A stretch of 64,000 nucleotides of DNA from CAVVIH01 sp963748295. Its GTDB lineage: Bacteria > Acidobacteriota > Vicinamibacteria > Vicinamibacterales > 2-12-FULL-66-21. The stretch lies in the NCBI GenBank assembly GCA_963748295.1, contig CAVVIH010000007.1, positions 62,001 through 126,000 on the forward strand. Direction: 5' to 3'. The first letter of the stretch is position 1, and the number at the start of each line of letters is the position of its first letter. A model generated the notes under the pieces. The model was not told where the DNA came from. It was given only the letters and a program-made list of their open reading frames with translations, and searched no databases. Shown in pieces: positions 43,499-53,661 of this stretch. Position numbers and translations under genes: made by a program.

Positions 43499-43560
43499 CT
43501 CCCAACTCCCAAAAAGGCCAACTCCCAAAAAACCGAATCCCAAGTCCCAACTCTCAAAAA
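43497..43560. repeat. Degenerate heptad array, AACTCCC type
   Basis: Units AACTCCC, AACTCCC, AAAAAGG, AACTCCC, GAATCCC, AAGTCCC and AACTCTC start inside the TAA of the zinc-ribbon gene. There is no inverted partner here. Confidence 0.75.
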
Positions 43561-43574
43561 CACACGTATTTCGT

Positions 43575-43596
43575 ATTGACAATAAAAATTGTCAAT
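43575..43596. promoter_or_regulatory. Perfect 22-bp palindromic operator at the AHSA1 gene promoter
   Basis: ATTGACAAT, AAAA, ATTGTCAAT: nine-base arms, perfect. It contains the TTGACA -35 box (43577-43582); TTCAAT at 43599-43604 is the matching -10 (16-bp spacer). A repressor bound here would block RNA polymerase. No regulator gene adjoins, so the protein must act in trans. Confidence 0.7.
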
Positions 43597-43625
43597 GCTT
43601 CAATGGACCGCGAGAAGGAGGTCCA

Positions 43626-44372
43626 ATGGCGGTGAACACCAGAACCCCGAGTGAGCGAAGAGTCGAGCTGCAGTACGAAGTGCCGGGAACGCCCGAACAG
43701 GTGTGGCACGCGATTGCGACCGGGCCGGGGATCTCGTCGTGGTTCGCTCCAACTGACGTGGAGGAGCGCGAAGGCGGCGCGATTGCGTTTCGAATGGGCC
43801 CTGGCATGGAGTCGTCCGGCGTCGTGACGCGCTGGGAGCCTCCGCGCCGGTTCGCCTACGAAGAGCGCGACTGGAGTCCGAATGCTCCCCCGCTCGGAAC
43901 AGAGTTCATCATCGAGGCCCGCTCGGGTGGCACGTGCACGGTCCGGCTGGTTCACAGCCTCTTCGCCGACAGCGCGGAGTGGGACGACCAGATGGACAGC
44001 TTCGAAAAAGGCTGGGCGTCGGTCTTCGACGTGCTTCGCATTTACATGACTCGCTTCTACAACCAGCCCTCCTCCGCCTTTCGTGCGTTGAGAAGCGTCA
44101 GCGCCTCTGAACCAGACACCTGGAAGGTTCTCCAGGAAGCACTTCCTGCTCTCAAGGGCCAGCTGCAGGCTCCGGTTTCGCGCAAGTCCCCCCACGAGGC
44201 ATTGCTGCTTCTCGACACGCCTGCGCCCGGTATCGCGCTGGTTGGAGCCTTCACGTGGGGCAACAAGGTCCACGCGTCGCTCGCCTTCTATTTTTTCGGG
44301 CCCGGTGCGGCATTGGCCGTCGCGCGAGAGGAACCGCGCTGGACGGCCTGGCTCGAACAGAAGTTCGGATAA
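43626..44372 (+). CDS. AHSA1/SRPBCC (Bet v1-like) domain protein
   Basis: 248 residues, start after GAAGGAGG. Residues about 10-150 have the SRPBCC fold typical of AHSA1 proteins: ELQYEVPGTPEQVWHAIATGPGISSWFAP, then PPRRFAYEERDW and a final helix SFEKGWASVFDVLRIYM. The C-terminal 90 residues form a second, less clear SRPBCC-like half (PALKGQLQAPVSRKSPHE). Members bind hydrophobic ligands or assist chaperones. Tight control by a palindromic operator is likely, as in ArsR-AHSA1 systems such as the one at 52.8 kb. Confidence 0.75.
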   Translation: MAVNTRTPSERRVELQYEVPGTPEQVWHAIATGPGISSWFAPTDVEEREGGAIAFRMGPGMESSGVVTRWEPPRRFAYEERDWSPNAPPLGTEFIIEARSGGTCTVRLVHSLFADSAEWDDQMDSFEKGWASVFDVLRIYMTRFYNQPSSAFRALRSVSASEPDTWKVLQEALPALKGQLQAPVSRKSPHEALLLLDTPAPGIALVGAFTWGNKVHASLAFYFFGPGAALAVAREEPRWTAWLEQKFG

Positions 44373-44391
44373 CTCCCTTCGCCCGAAATCC

Positions 44392-44410
44392 ACGGACGAC
44401 GCGCGTCCGT
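44392..44410 (+). terminator. Hairpin between AHSA1 and TonB genes
   Basis: Arms ACGGACG and CGTCCGT around ACGCG, 20 nt after the stop codon. A weak terminator at best, since no T-tract follows. Confidence 0.35.
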
Positions 44411-44423
44411 AGTAACGAGGCAG

Positions 44424-46750
44424 ATGCGACATTTACACTTCGCCATCTGCCTCGTCTTGCTCACGGTCGCTTCCCAGACGATGCGCGCCCAGACCGCCAC
44501 GCTGTCCGGTGTCATCAGGGATGAAGCCGGCGGAGTGCTGCCCGGCGCTCTGATCGAACTCCGCAGTGGACTGCAGGTCAGAACGGCAGTGACCGGCGGA
44601 GGCGGCGCGTATCGCTTCGACGGCATCCCCGCCGGCCGGCTCGAACTGTCGGTCACGCTGGCGCAGTTCGCCGCCGCGCGGCGTCAGGTAGACGCGCCTG
44701 GATCGGGAACCCTGCAGATCGATATCGTGCTGGCGCTGGCGCTCAACGCGGACGTCACGGTGACGGGCAAGTCGACGTTCTCGAACCTCGCGGACGTCGT
44801 CGATCCCTTCAAGAGCCTGATCGGCATCGCGCAGTCAGCCAGTCAGGGCGCGATCACCGCGCGGCAGCTCGACACTCGCCCGTTGCTTCGCCCTGGTGAA
44901 GTGCTCGAAATGGTGCCGGGCCTCGTCATCAGCCAGCACAGCGGCGAAGGCAAAGCCAATCAGTACCATCTGCGCGGCTTCAATCTCGATCACGGAACTG
45001 ATTTCGCCACGACGGTGGCGGGCATGCCGGTCAACCTGCCGACGCACGGCCACGGTCAAGGCTATTCCGATCTGAACTTCGTGATCCCGGAGCTGGTCAG
45101 CGGCGTGCAATTCTCCAAGGGCCCCTACTTCGCCGATCAGGGCGATTTCGCAACCGCCGGCGCCGCGAGCATCAACTACGTCAATTCGCTGGCGCAGCCG
45201 CTGGTTCGCATCACCGGCGGCGGCCAGGCCTTCGGCCGCGCTGTTTTGGCCGCTACTCCGGATCTGTGGAACGGCCAGCTGCTGGCGGCGGTGGAACTGC
45301 AGCACGACGACGGGCCGTGGACGTCACCCGACCGGTTGAAGAAGATCAACGCGGTCTTGCGCTACACGCGCGGCGACGCCTTGAACGGCGCCTCGGGCAC
45401 GTTCATGGCGTATCGAGGCACGTGGAACTCCAGCGATCAGATTCCGCGCCGCGCGGTGGCCGGCGGATCGCTCTCGCGCTTCGGCACGGTGGACGACAGC
45501 GCCGGTGGCGACGCGTCGCGTTACAGCGGCTCGTTCGAATGGCAGCGCACGCGCGGCAGCGCCAGCACGAAGCTCACCGCCTTCGGCATCGCGCAGCGCC
45601 TCGATCTGTTCTCGAACTTCACCTACTTTCTCGACGATCCGGAGAACGGCGATCAGTTCCGCCAGGCGGATCGCCGACTCACGACCGGCGCGAAGCTGAC
45701 GCATCGCCGCATCGAGCGCTGGGGCGGACGGCTGGTCCAGAACACGTTCGGTGCTCAGATCCGGAACGACCAGGTTTTCGACGTGGGGCTGTTTCACACA
45801 CGTGAACGTGAGTTACTGAACACCGTGCGAGAGGACGAGGTGATGCAGACCAGCCTCTCGGCGTACTACCAGAATGAAGCGGAGTTGTATCCGAAAGTCC
45901 GCACCCTCGCCGGCGTCCGGGTTGATGGATTCCGGTTCGGTGTCGACTCGGGCGATCCTCGCAACGCCGGAACAGCTATGCGGCCCTCGCAAGCCCGAAA
46001 AGCGGCGTCGTCCTGGGACCCTGGCAGGGTACCGAGTTCTACGTCAACGCCGGAATGGGCTTTCACAGCAACGACGCGCGCGGCGCCACGATCACGATCG
46101 ATCCGCGCACGGGTGGACCCGTGGATCGCGTCACGCCGCTGGCCCGGGCGCGGGGCGCGGAGGTCGGGCTTCGCAGCGTGCTGATTCCAAGGCTGCAGAC
46201 GACGGTGACCGCGTGGACGCTTGGACTCGATTCCGAGCTGGTGTTCGTCGGCGATGCGGGGACGACCGAAGCCGGCCGCCCGAGCCGGCGTGCCGGGATC
46301 GAGTGGACCAACTACTACTCGCCGTGGCCGTGGCTGACGTGCGATGCCGATGTGTCGATCTCGCGCGCACGCTTCACCGATGGCGCGCCGGAGGGCGCCT
46401 CTATCCCGGGCGCGGTTGAAACCGTCGTCTCGGCGGGCGCGACCGTCACCAGCAGACATGACTTCTTTGGCAGCATCCGCTGGCGCTACTTCGGCCCCCG
46501 CCCGCTGGCCGGGGACAACTCGGTCCGCTCGCGCGCCACGAGCCTCGTCAATCTCCAAGCGGGCTACCGGTTCACGAACCATCTGCGGCTCGCGGTCGAC
46601 GTGTTCAACCTGCTCGATTCGAACGACAGCGATATCGAATACTTCTACCGCTCGCGTCTGCCCGGAGAGCCGCCCGCCGGCGTGGACGACATCCATTTCC
46701 ATCCGACGTTGAAGCGCACGGTCAGGGTCAGCCTGACGGTGGGGATGTGA
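44424..46750 (+). CDS. TonB-dependent receptor, one frameshift
   Basis: About 775 residues once joined. Signal peptide about 1-22, regulatory-like domain about 25-105 (SGVIRDEAGGVLPGALIEL), plug with VLEMVPGLVISQHSGEGKANQYHLRGFNLDHGTDFA, whose NQYHLRGF and HGTDF are typical. The barrel is interrupted near 45975: the frame from 44424 becomes nonsense, while the -1 frame gives SYAALASPKSGVVLGPWQG and runs to VRVSLTVGM at 46750. Resembles catecholate or B12-type receptors rather than the Oar type. Last residue Met, not Phe. Confidence 0.85.
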
Positions 46751-46764
46751 CCAGTGTCACGTGC

Positions 46765-46860
46765 CTTCCGCCTAAAGGCGGAAGCTACAGGGTGGGATCT
46801 AAGAAGCTACAGGGTGGGATCTAATCAGTTGTCCCTGTGGCTTCCGCCTTTAGGCGGAAG
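46765..46860. repeat. Nested inverted-repeat element with terminal hairpins
   Basis: Left hairpin CTTCCGCCT/AGGCGGAAG (46765-46784), then GCTACAGGGTGGGATCTAA twice as a direct repeat (46784-46802, 46806-46824), then CCCTGTGGC and a second hairpin CTTCCGCCT/AGGCGGAAG (46841-46860). AGGCGGAAGCTACAGGG on the left pairs with CCCTGTGGCTTCCGCCT on the right with one mismatch. No gene inside. Confidence 0.75.
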
Positions 46861-46877
46861 CACGTCATACTCACTTC

Positions 46878-47135
46878 ATGTGCGCACATACTCAGGCAAT
46901 CAGCACCGTCAAGACGCCGAAGGCTCATCAGTGTGAGGAGTGCGTGAAGATCGGCGCGCGGTGGGTGCACCTGCGAACGTGTCAGATGTGCGGCGTCACG
47001 CTCTGCTGTGATTCGTCGCCGAACAAGCACGCGACGAAGCACGCACGCGCGACCTCCCATCCGGTGATCGCATCCGCCGAGCAGGGCGAACGGTGGCTGG
47101 ACTGTTATCCGGATGATGACTTCGTGGAGTACTAG
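46878..47135 (+). CDS. ZnF-UBP (UBP-type zinc finger) protein
   Basis: 85 residues. Zinc ligands in UBP order: Cys19, Cys22, Cys35, Cys38, Cys43/44, His51, His55, His61 (HQCEECVKIG, CQMCGVTLCC, HATKHARATSHPVI). In eukaryotes this finger binds the C-terminus of ubiquitin; bacterial stand-alone copies are common and of unknown role. CATACT lies 6 nt before the ATG, with no Shine-Dalgarno. Confidence 0.8.
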   Translation: MCAHTQAISTVKTPKAHQCEECVKIGARWVHLRTCQMCGVTLCCDSSPNKHATKHARATSHPVIASAEQGERWLDCYPDDDFVEY

Positions 47136-47139
47136 CCCT

Positions 47140-47195
47140 GCACGTAGCACGTGACAAGCAGCACGTCGCACGTAGCACCTCGCACGTCGCACGTG
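47140..47195. repeat. Heptad array GCACGTN, abutting the ppc stop codon
   Basis: Eight 7-bp units: GCACGTA, GCACGTG, ACAAGCA, GCACGTC, GCACGTA, GCACCTC, GCACGTC, GCACGTG. The last base touches the stop codon of ppc at 47196. Confidence 0.85.
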
Positions 47196-49844
47196 TCATC
47201 CCGTATTCCGCATCCCCGCCGCGATGCCGTTGACGGTGACCATCAGCGCCGCGCGCGTGCGCGGGTCGTCTTGCTCGCGGACGCGGCGCAGCAGTTCGAC
47301 CTGCACCAGGTTCAGCGGATCGACGTACGGGTTGCGCACGTCGATCGAGCGCCGGATCACGGGATTCGATTCGAGCAGCTCGCCATGGCCGGTGACGCGC
47401 AGTATCCCGTCGATCGCACGCTGAAGCCGCGCGCGCAGATCGGCGCCGATCGGCTGCCGTTCCGGCGGCACCAGCCGGCGGTCGTACTCGGCGGCAATCC
47501 GGCCGTCCGCCTTCGCGAGCACCATCTCGATCAGGCCAATCGCCGACTGGAACTGCGGCCACTCGCGATACATCGCCTCCAGCCGATCGCGTTCGCCGCG
47601 CGCCGTCGCGCAGTCGAGCGCGTCCTCGACGCCGAGCCAGGCGCCGAGCATCAGCCGCGTCTGGGTCCAGGCGAACTGCCAGGGTATGGCACGCAGGTCG
47701 GACACGCCAGATCCCCCGCCCCGCCGCGCGGGACGGCTGCCGATGTTCAGACGCGCGATCTCCGCTTCGGGCGTCGACGCGTGGAAGTAGTCGATGAACC
47801 GGGGATCCTCGTAGACGATCCGCCTGAATGTCGCGCGGGCGTCGGCCGACAAGCGTTCCATGCACGCCCGCCACTCCGGCGCAGGCTCTTGCGCGGGGAG
47901 GAGCCACGCGTCCAGCGTCCCGGTCGTGTAGATCTCCATCGTCCGCAGCGCGATGTCCGGCAGGCCGAACACCGCCTGCAGCATCTCCCCCTGCTCCGTC
48001 ACGCGAAGCGTGCCGTCGATCGATCCGGGCGGCTGCGACTTGATCGCGAGGTACGTCGGTCCGCCGCCGCGGCCGATGCTGCCGCCGCGGCCGTGGAACA
48101 GCGTGACGCGGATGCCGTTGCGGCTGCACGCGGCGACGACCGCCTCCTGCGCTTTGTAGAGATCCCAGCCGGCCGTCAAACGCCCGACGTCCTTCGCGGA
48201 GTCGGAGTAACCGATCATGACCTCCTGCCGCCCTCTCGTCCGCGCGCGATACCGGGGGATGCGAAGCAGCCGATCGATCACGTCGCCGGCGTTCTGCAAG
48301 TCCGCGGACGTCTCGAACAACGGCACGGCGCGCAAGGGGCTGGCGACGCGGGACTCCTTCTGCAGCAGCTCGACCGCGAGAACGTCCGACACGTTGCGCG
48401 CCATGGTGATGACGTAGGCGCCAAGCGAGCCGGCGGGCGTCCGGGCGATCATCCGGAACGTGGCGAGCACGTCCTGGACCTCGGGGGCCGGCTTCAGGTC
48501 GGCCGGAATCAGCGGGCGCCGGCCTGCGAGCTCCGTCAGGAGGAAATCGACGCGCTTGGCTTCGTCCCAGTCGGCATACGAGCCGAGGCCAAGCGCCGAC
48601 GTCACGGCCGCGAGCGTTTCGGTGTGCCTGGATGCATCCTGACGGATGTCGAGGCGCGCCAGGGTCATGCCGAACGCGCTGACGCGTCTGAGCACATCCT
48701 CCAGCCGGCCTCCGGCGATGAGCTGATGCCCGGTGGCCTCGAGTGACTGATGGCACGCGAGCAGCGTGTCCATCAGCTCATCGGGTTCGACGTAGACGCT
48801 GGCGTCCGGCTGAACATTGGCATCGGCGCCGAGCGAGGCCTCGACCCATTCGCGGGTCGCGAGCATCCGCGTGCGCACCCCGCGCAGCACTTCGCGGTAG
48901 GGCTCATGCGCGCCTCGCGCACGCTCGCGCAGCTCCGGCGTCGCCGCCTCGAGCGACAGCTCGTCGCGCAGCGCCTCGATCTCGCCGAGATAGAGATCCG
49001 CGGCAACCCATCGCGCCAACAGGCAGGCGCGCCGTGTCACTTCGGGGGTAACGTTCGCGTTGCCGTCGCGATCGCCGCCGATCCAGGAGCCGAACCGCAC
49101 GGGGGTCACGCCAATCGGCAGGCCGCGGCCGGTGTTGGCGCGCAACGCGCGGTCGACGCTGCGCAAATACCGTGGCAACGCCTCCCACAGGCTCTGCTCG
49201 AACACGATGAGGCCGCTGCGGACTTCATCGAGAGGCGTCGGCGGCCGATCGCGAATCTCGTCGGTCGCCCACGCGGCGTCGATCTCACGGTGGATCGCGG
49301 CGATCAGTTCCTGCTGCTCGGGCGGTGTGAGATCGGGACGATCGCGGCGCGCCAGCGCTCGCGCGGTCCGGTTGTATTTCTGAACGAGCGTGCGCCGGGC
49401 GACTTCGGTCGGATGCGCCGTCAGCACCAGCTCGATCTGCAGGGCGCACACCGCCTCATGCAGCCGATCGCCGGACAGCCCGGACGCCAGCAGCCGCGCG
49501 AATCCCTCTTCGCACGAGCCCTCCTGCGGTCGCGCCTGCGGGTCGCGCTGATACTCGCGCCGGCGGCGGATGCGGTGATGCTGCTCGGCGACGTTCGCCA
49601 GGTGGAGAAAATGCGCAAACGCCCGCGAGATCGGCACCGCATCGTCGAGCGACATGTTCGCCAGCTCGTCGGCGAGCGCGCGGAAGTCGTCGTCATGGCC
49701 GGCTCTGGCGCTCTTCGCCAGCGCCCGGACACGCTCGACAGTACGGAAAATCGCTTCGCCCGCATGCCGCCGCAGCGTGTCGCCAAGCAGTTCCCCCAGC
49801 AGCCGCACGTCGTCGCGCAGCGGCTTGTGCGGATCCCCTTCCAT
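47196..49844 (-). CDS. ppc: Phosphoenolpyruvate carboxylase
   Basis: 882 residues. Catalytic His144 in VLTAHPTE, PEP-binding GGDRDGN (FGSWIGGDRDGNANVTPEV), GYSDSAKDVGRLTAGW, the glycine-rich loop FHGRGGSIGRGGGP and the C-terminal RNTG that completes the active site are all present. It carboxylates PEP to oxaloacetate, feeding the citrate cycle. Start: TATGCT 6 nt before the ATG suggests a leaderless message. Its 3' end is covered by a heptad array. Confidence 0.95.
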   Translation of the reverse strand: MEGDPHKPLRDDVRLLGELLGDTLRRHAGEAIFRTVERVRALAKSARAGHDDDFRALADELANMSLDDAVPISRAFAHFLHLANVAEQHHRIRRRREYQRDPQARPQEGSCEEGFARLLASGLSGDRLHEAVCALQIELVLTAHPTEVARRTLVQKYNRTARALARRDRPDLTPPEQQELIAAIHREIDAAWATDEIRDRPPTPLDEVRSGLIVFEQSLWEALPRYLRSVDRALRANTGRGLPIGVTPVRFGSWIGGDRDGNANVTPEVTRRACLLARWVAADLYLGEIEALRDELSLEAATPELRERARGAHEPYREVLRGVRTRMLATREWVEASLGADANVQPDASVYVEPDELMDTLLACHQSLEATGHQLIAGGRLEDVLRRVSAFGMTLARLDIRQDASRHTETLAAVTSALGLGSYADWDEAKRVDFLLTELAGRRPLIPADLKPAPEVQDVLATFRMIARTPAGSLGAYVITMARNVSDVLAVELLQKESRVASPLRAVPLFETSADLQNAGDVIDRLLRIPRYRARTRGRQEVMIGYSDSAKDVGRLTAGWDLYKAQEAVVAACSRNGIRVTLFHGRGGSIGRGGGPTYLAIKSQPPGSIDGTLRVTEQGEMLQAVFGLPDIALRTMEIYTTGTLDAWLLPAQEPAPEWRACMERLSADARATFRRIVYEDPRFIDYFHASTPEAEIARLNIGSRPARRGGGSGVSDLRAIPWQFAWTQTRLMLGAWLGVEDALDCATARGERDRLEAMYREWPQFQSAIGLIEMVLAKADGRIAAEYDRRLVPPERQPIGADLRARLQRAIDGILRVTGHGELLESNPVIRRSIDVRNPYVDPLNLVQVELLRRVREQDDPRTRAALMVTVNGIAAGMRNTG

Positions 49845-49850
49845 CGCTCA

Positions 49851-49881
49851 AGCATAGATCTCCATCGCCACCTGCTACTAT
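49851..49881. promoter_or_regulatory. Divergent leaderless -10 elements
   Basis: On the minus strand TATGCT (49856-49851) lies 6 nt before the ppc ATG at 49844. On the plus strand TACTAT (49876-49881) lies 6 nt before the ATG at 49888. Neither gene has a Shine-Dalgarno sequence. Confidence 0.45.
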
Positions 49882-49887
49882 CTGGGG

Positions 49888-50301
49888 ATGGCTCTCGACG
49901 AACGCGCATTCTTTACGGAGAAACCGGAAACCCGCCAGGGACGCTATCAGTGCCCCAAGTGCCGCCGCTCGGGCGACTACAGCATCCGCTGGGTCCGGCG
50001 CACGAAAAAGGACCGGCCGCCGCCTGGCGCTGACGATGCCGATCGAGCGAAGTTCGCCAAGCTGCGCGATTACCTGCTGCGGCTGGACGACGAGGTGGCG
50101 TGCAAGACGTGCGGGAAGAAGTTCGAAATCCCGTCGCAGCATTCGCTGATGTTCGTGGATCAGCTGGCCGGCCTGCCCAACGACGACGAGCTCGAACGCG
50201 AGATCGCGGACGCGGACACGTCCGGTGACGCCGAGCCGGCGCCCGAGCGCAAGCCCTCGCTGCCCGCGCGGTTCACACGCGGCTCGAGCGGATGGAAGTA
50301 G
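49888..50301 (+). CDS. Small zinc-ribbon hypothetical protein
   Basis: 137 residues. Zinc ligands Cys22-Cys25 (YQCPKCRRSGDY) and Cys72-Cys75 (VACKTCGKKFEIP), joined by a charged helix (FAKLRDYLLRLDDE). The tail is acidic then basic and probably unstructured. No other motif. It could be a small nucleic-acid- or protein-binding factor. Divergent from ppc. Confidence 0.6.
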   Translation: MALDERAFFTEKPETRQGRYQCPKCRRSGDYSIRWVRRTKKDRPPPGADDADRAKFAKLRDYLLRLDDEVACKTCGKKFEIPSQHSLMFVDQLAGLPNDDELEREIADADTSGDAEPAPERKPSLPARFTRGSSGWK

Positions 50302-50351
50302 AGTTCGAGATCACGGTGTTAGAGGAGAGGAGTCGGCGGAGTTCACGGGGC

Positions 50352-50600
50352 TTTTAACACGGAGACGCGGAGGCACGGAGGTACACGGAGGTAGCCCGTG
50401 GCCCGCCGGCCTTCGGCCGGCTGGACGAATCGAACAAGACCTGCGAATACAAGTGACTGCCGCGATCAGAGTCACTTGTATTCGTAGGTCTTGTTCGATT
50501 CGTGCCGCGCGCAGCGCGGCGCCACGGGCTACTTCTGGCGCGCCGCCTGTGCGTCAAACTCCGTGGGACCTCCGTGCCTTCGTGTCTCCGTGTTGAAAAC
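50352..50600. mobile_element. Symmetric multi-hairpin intergenic element (MITE-like)
   Basis: This covers most of the 340-bp gap without a gene. Outer arms: AACACGGAGAC..AGGCACGGAGGT on the left (from 50356) pairs with its inverted copy on the right (to 50595), the right arm holding about 28 extra bases. Inside: a perfect 12-bp pair GTAGCCCGTGGC / GCCACGGGCTAC (50391-50402, 50521-50532). Inside that, two 7-bp hairpins with 3-nt loops (50405-50421 and 50504-50520) flank a long central hairpin of 34-base arms (50425-50458, 50470-50503) with one mismatch and an 11-nt loop. No open frame with homology is present. Confidence 0.7.
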
Positions 50601-50641
50601 CCTGTGCTCTCCGTTACCTGCTGCCCTCTGGCACCGTAGTC

Positions 50642-52051
<1,410 letters not shown>

Positions 52052-52058
52052 GGCGCGA

Positions 52059-52064
52059 ATTCTA
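52059..52064 (-). promoter_or_regulatory. -10 element of the zinc-ribbon kinase
   Basis: TAGAAT on the minus strand, 7 nt before the GTG; no Shine-Dalgarno. It lies inside the short gap after the DUF4287/DUF5655 gene. Confidence 0.45.
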
Positions 52065-52066
52065 CT

Positions 52067-52640
52067 TTATCCGGCTGATTCGTAGGCGCGACGGACCCAC
52101 GCGATCAGTTCGCGATCCACGTCGCTGGCCTCGGTGACCTTGACCTTGTATTGACACATGCCGCCGGCAGGCATGGCCAGCAGCCGCGACGTCGGCGGCA
52201 CGTCCTTCATGTTCAGCCCGACGTCGACGCGCGTATTCGTGGCCGGCCCGATCATCGCGAACTGTCTCTTCCGGCGCAGGCTGATATATCCCTTCTTCGG
52301 TGCGATCTCGAACGGACCGAAGGCACCGATGGCGGCCATCAGCGCATCGTGGACCGGCCGCAGCGATTGCTTCGGACCTGCGTAGATCGCCGCGAGCACG
52401 TCGCTCTCGGACTGCTCCGCCGCGTCCGCCGGCGGACTTGCCGTCGGACTTGAGCGCGTAGTGAACGAGCGTATTCGCGTCGCCGTGCCCCATTCCGAGA
52501 TCGCGCTTGAGCATGTCGCGAATCTCGCCGTGCTTCGTCAGGCCGCTCTTCCTGATCAACTGCCCGAGCGCGTCGAGCGACTTGCCCGTCCGTTTTTCGA
52601 TGTTGGCCAGCTGCGTCGCCAGTGCCTTGTCCATGTCCAT
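52067..52640 (-). CDS. DUF4287-DUF5655 protein, one frameshift
   Basis: About 190 residues joined. Start at 52640 (ATG, 6 nt after GGGAG). N-terminal DUF4287: LATQLANIEKRTGKSLDALGQ and KHGEIRDMLKRDLGMGHGDAN. C-terminal DUF5655: IYAGPKQSLRPVHDALMAAI, KKGYISLRRKRQFAMIGP, KVTEASDVDRELIAWVRRAYE. The frame is lost near 52433 but one extra base removed joins ADAAEQSESDVLAAI. DUF5655 proteins are found as DNA/RNA-associated or ATPase-like stand-alone units; no function is known. Confidence 0.75.
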
Positions 52641-52739
52641 GTGCATCTCCCGGTGCCGCTGATGTCGGCTTCATTAGGATCCTTACGCGCTCGGGGCAAC
52701 TCGTGTACTAGAGAAACGGAGCCCCCCAGCAATGACCCC

Positions 52740-52787
52740 TTGACACGCCATTGCCGGTCAGTGTATTTAACTTACAAGTTAATTAAC
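52740..52787. promoter_or_regulatory. ArsR promoter with palindromic operator
   Basis: TTGACA at 52740-52745, 18-bp spacer, TATTTA at 52764-52769. Overlapping the -10 and beyond is the perfect palindrome TTAACTT-AC-AAGTTAA (52767-52782), followed by GTTAATTAAC (52778-52787). The layout suits autorepression. A second possible -10, TTCAAT at 52795-52800, leaves only 4 nt to the ATG. Confidence 0.6.
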
Positions 52788-52804
52788 TACTTGGTTCAAT
52801 ACAG

Positions 52805-53164
52805 ATGGCCACCGACCAGTTGAGCACGACGTTCGCCGCCCTCGCCGACCCGACCCGCCGGGCCATCCTCGCCCGCCTGGCCTCGGGCGAATGTTCGGTC
52901 ACCGAGCTGGCCGAACCGTTCGAGATGAGCATGCCCGCCGTCTCGAAACACCTGCGCGTGCTCGAGCGCGCCGGGCTCATCGTCCGCGGCCGCGAGGCCC
53001 AGTGGCGGCCCTGCCGTCTGGAGCCGGCGCCGCTCAAGCAAGTGGCCGACTGGGCGGAGCGGTACCGAGCCATCTGGGAGCAGCGTCTCGATCGTCTAGA
53101 AACCTACTTGCAGGAACTTACAGCGAAGGAGAAGAAACATGGCCGCAGGCATCGTGGGAAATAG
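52805..53164 (+). CDS. ArsR/SmtB-family transcriptional repressor
   Basis: 119 residues. Winged helix: FAALADPTRRAILARLASGECSVTELAEPFEMSMPAVSKHLRVLERAGLIVRGREAQWRPC-type sequence contains the ArsR turn-helix (SMPAVSKHL) and wing. It lacks the metal-binding CxC motif, so it is of the AHSA1-associated sub-type that senses something other than metals. It overlaps the AHSA1 gene downstream by 26 bp, so both are expressed together. Confidence 0.9.
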   Translation: MATDQLSTTFAALADPTRRAILARLASGECSVTELAEPFEMSMPAVSKHLRVLERAGLIVRGREAQWRPCRLEPAPLKQVADWAERYRAIWEQRLDRLETYLQELTAKEKKHGRRHRGK

Positions 53165-53639
53165 CGATACGTTCAAGGCAACCACGCCATCCGATCGAGA
53201 GATCGTGCTGACGCGTCTCTTCGACGCGCCGAGGCGCCTCGTCTTCGAGGCGATGACCAAGCCCGAGCACGTGAAGCGGTGGTGGGGAATCCTGGACGAG
53301 AGGCATTCCGTTCCGGTGTGCGAGATCGATCTGCGCCCCGGCGGCAAGTGGCGCTTCGTCGGCAAAGGGCCGCAGGGCGAGTACGGCTTTCATGGCGTCT
53401 ACCGCGAGATCGTCGCGCCCGAACGCGTCGTCTTCACGGAGATTTACGATCCGTTCCCCGACGCCGAATCGGTCGTGACGTCCGTGCTCACGGAAGAAGA
53501 CGGCAAGACGCGCCTCACGGCGACATGCGTCTATCCGTCGCTGGAAGTGCGCGACATGGTGCTCAAGAGCGGCATGACCCGCGGCGCCGGCATCAGTTAC
53601 GACCGGCTCGAGGAGCTGGTTCAGCAGCTCAAGGGATGA
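53139..53639 (+). CDS. AHSA1/SRPBCC domain protein paired with ArsR
   Basis: 166 residues, AAGGAG before the ATG inside the arsR end. SRPBCC fold: VLTRLFDAPRRLVFEAMTKPEHVKRWWG, then DLRPGGKWRFVGKG, and helix MTRGAGISYDRLEELVQQL. ArsR-AHSA1 pairs are common; the AHSA1 partner often acts as ligand-binding or chaperone-activator protein. Distinct from the AHSA1 at 43.6 kb, which has a longer C-terminal part. Confidence 0.9.
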   Translation: MAAGIVGNSDTFKATTPSDREIVLTRLFDAPRRLVFEAMTKPEHVKRWWGILDERHSVPVCEIDLRPGGKWRFVGKGPQGEYGFHGVYREIVAPERVVFTEIYDPFPDAESVVTSVLTEEDGKTRLTATCVYPSLEVRDMVLKSGMTRGAGISYDRLEELVQQLKG

Positions 53640-53661
53640 ACTGAGAGGTATCATCCTCTCG

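Noticed and set aside
50302..50641. A protein gene in the gap between the zinc-ribbon protein and the kinase
   Set aside because: Short open frames there simply read through the inverted repeats; no start signal or conserved sequence.
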